Assembly (NCBI RefSeq): GCF_000422645.1
Contig: NZ_AUGL01000009.1
Coordinates: 1-64,000 of the forward strand
DNA length: 64,000 bases
Direction of reading: 5' to 3'
From: Ferrimonas futtsuensis DSM 18154
GTDB taxonomy: Bacteria; Pseudomonadota; Gammaproteobacteria; Enterobacterales; Shewanellaceae
Shown: one piece after another, positions 62,765-64,000 of the stretch
How positions within the stretch are numbered: the first letter of the stretch is position 1
How the letters are laid out: each line of letters begins with the position of its first letter
Program-made: the position numbers and the translations under genes
Notes under the pieces: model-generated
What the model saw: the letters and a program-made list of their open reading frames with translations, nothing else
What the model was told of the DNA's origin: nothing
Databases searched by the model: none

Positions 62765-63680
62765 ACTCGCCGCACTCCCCAAGGCTGCGCTTGGCCTCCG
62801 GCACTCTGTGCATCAGCTGAAACACATGGGGCATCCCCTGCCACACCCTCAGTTCACCGAGGTTGCCGCTCTGTTTCAGCTTGGCCGCCACCGCCCTGGC
62901 GTCATCCAGCAGCAGCTCTTCGGTCCCCACCACCACCAGCACTGGCGGCAATCCGGACAGGTCGGCGTGATAGGGGGAGTATCTGGGGTTGGTCTCCATT
63001 CCGGCACTGCCCTCGACCGAATCACGCACCAGGGCCAGGAATGAGGCGCTGAGCATGGGGTCTCTATCCAGGTTGCCCAGGACCGAGTCTCCGGAGAGGG
63101 TCAGATCAGTACAGGGGGAGAGCAGAATGGCACCGGCCGGGGCTGGCAACCCCGTGTCGCGAATGGCGACAAGAGTCGACAGGGTCAGGTTGCCTCCGGC
63201 TGAGTCGCCGGCGATCACCACCTGCTGAGGATTCACCCCCGACTCCAGCACCCGCTCATAAGCAGCCAGAGCATCGTCGTATGCCCTCTCAACCCGGTGC
63301 TCCGGTGCCAGTGGGTAATCCACCATCACCCCTGTCGCCCCGGCATGACCGCAAAGGCGAGCCAACATGGCACCGTGGGTCTGTGGGGTCTTGATGACGA
63401 ACCCACCGCCATGGAGATAGAGAATCACCTTACCGCTGCAGCTTTGCGGCATCCGGTACCAGTGACAGGAGAGACCATCGATAAGGTATCCCTGGCAACG
63501 GGCTCCCTTGGGCATCACCGCCAATCTGTCCATGGAGGCCGCCACCTTGCGCACCTCGGATATCTGGCTCTTGTTCTGAATTGGCCGTTTAAAGCCGATC
63601 TTCAAAATGCGGTTGTATACCCTCGCCTGCCAGCTGGGCACCTGATTTACCGTCTCCACAGGAGGAAGCTCTGTGTGCAT
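62700..63680 (-). CDS. alpha/beta hydrolase (hormone-sensitive-lipase family)
   Basis: The 326-residue esterase has the oxyanion motif LYLHGGGFVIK (about 87-97), the nucleophile motif VIAGDSAGGNL, and the C-terminal acid and histidine regions (VVVGTEELLLDDAR and GMPHVFQLM). These mark the HSL family of carboxylesterases or lipases. The ATG overlaps the preceding acyltransferase stop (ATGA), so both are translated together. The link with a WS/DGAT gene suggests a role in storage-lipid turnover. Confidence 0.9.
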   Translation of the reverse strand: MHTELPPVETVNQVPSWQARVYNRILKIGFKRPIQNKSQISEVRKVAASMDRLAVMPKGARCQGYLIDGLSCHWYRMPQSCSGKVILYLHGGGFVIKTPQTHGAMLARLCGHAGATGVMVDYPLAPEHRVERAYDDALAAYERVLESGVNPQQVVIAGDSAGGNLTLSTLVAIRDTGLPAPAGAILLSPCTDLTLSGDSVLGNLDRDPMLSASFLALVRDSVEGSAGMETNPRYSPYHADLSGLPPVLVVVGTEELLLDDARAVAAKLKQSGNLGELRVWQGMPHVFQLMHRVPEAKRSLGECGEFIRQCFARSPGLTDASRTTAE

Positions 63681-64000
63681 CAGCCGACCTCACCTCTTAA
63701 CCGCGTCTTGTTCTGAATGATCTCTGTCTCCTGACTCAGGGGCTCGCCTTTAAGATCCGGACGATAGAGGTCAAACAGGCTGATGGGCTGAGTCAATGCC
63801 GACAGCTCCAGCTCATCCAGGGCCCGGTCCAGGTAAGCCGCCAACATGCCAATGTCCGGAATGACCTTGCGACACCCCAGGAAACCGAAGCACACCTTGC
63901 CGTCAAAACTGTAGGTGGTGATGTTCAGGCTCTGCCCAGGTGGCAAGGCGGACATGGGCGACACTTCGGTGACCCTGGCCCCCATCACGTACCTGCGCTC
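63680..64000 (-). CDS. WS/DGAT acyltransferase, C-terminal part (cut by the window)
   Basis: The last 106 codons of a gene that begins beyond the window's right edge. The segment GQSLNITTYSFDGKVCFGF and DIGMLAAYLDRALDEL is the typical end of wax ester synthase/diacylglycerol acyltransferase (C-terminal DUF1298). These enzymes make wax esters or triacylglycerol from acyl-CoA. The catalytic HHxxxDG motif would be farther upstream, outside the window. The gene overlaps the lipase gene by four bases. Confidence 0.82.
   Translation of the reverse strand, partial: ERRYVMGARVTEVSPMSALPPGQSLNITTYSFDGKVCFGFLGCRKVIPDIGMLAAYLDRALDELELSALTQPISLFDLYRPDLKGEPLSQETEIIQNKTRLRGEVG

Overview
This window reads as a chromosomal stretch of a free-living gammaproteobacterium, most likely a marine Alteromonadales-type organism (Ferrimonas/Shewanella-like). 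That placement is an inference from gene content: EfpL, a Dld-II type D-lactate dehydrogenase, NhaA, recC-recB-recD, YqhD, POT transporters beside adenosine deaminase, and a WS/DGAT enzyme. The G+C content is high except in the accessory patches. No rRNA, tRNA or CRISPR array was seen.

Layout. 1-850: an accessory edge with the 5' end of a group II intron (minus strand, running off the left side) inserted in an integron-like recombination site, then an orphan LexA box. 850-13,500: efpL; a structured leader or small RNA; an AGPS-like / GlpD-like / FGGY kinase operon; a beta-barrel protein; a histidine phosphatase; ModD; Dld-II behind a CRP-like site; nhaA. 13,700-20,900: a NIT-HAMP sensor without output domain and a five-gene ABC export operon with three HlyD-type adaptors. 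20,900-30,330: vanZ-like, recD, recB, recC (transcribed recC first). 30,500-35,070: PepSY protein, GST, and a PhnD/C/E-like transporter, possibly for selenate. 35,260-40,830: an island with a short UvrA-like ATPase, three AT-richer minus-strand genes arranged like integron cassettes (HEPN-like, lipoprotein, PIN-like), and a broken SDR gene. 40,830-45,360: two AI-2E transporters flanking a HlyD/DUF2955 pair. 45,590-53,080: an M20 peptidase, an asparagine-synthase-like protein lacking its nucleophilic Cys, small single-gene units, ArgO, and an SprA-like metalloprotease. 53,140-57,760: adenosine deaminase behind an adenine riboswitch, flanked by two POT transporters. 57,780-64,000: a c-heme/PAS/GGDEF/EAL protein, YqhD with a divergent LysR regulator, and a lipase / wax-ester synthase pair.

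The most unusual structure is the pair of related sites at 335-397 and 40392-40447. Both have a TAAC core, a GCCG unit 24 bases away and a second GCCG exactly 25 bases further. One is interrupted by a group II intron exactly at its core. The other sits directly before three cassette-like genes separated by attC-like inverted repeats. No integron integrase is visible. I read this as traces of a chromosomal integron or orphan cassette cluster carrying HEPN and PIN-like genes.
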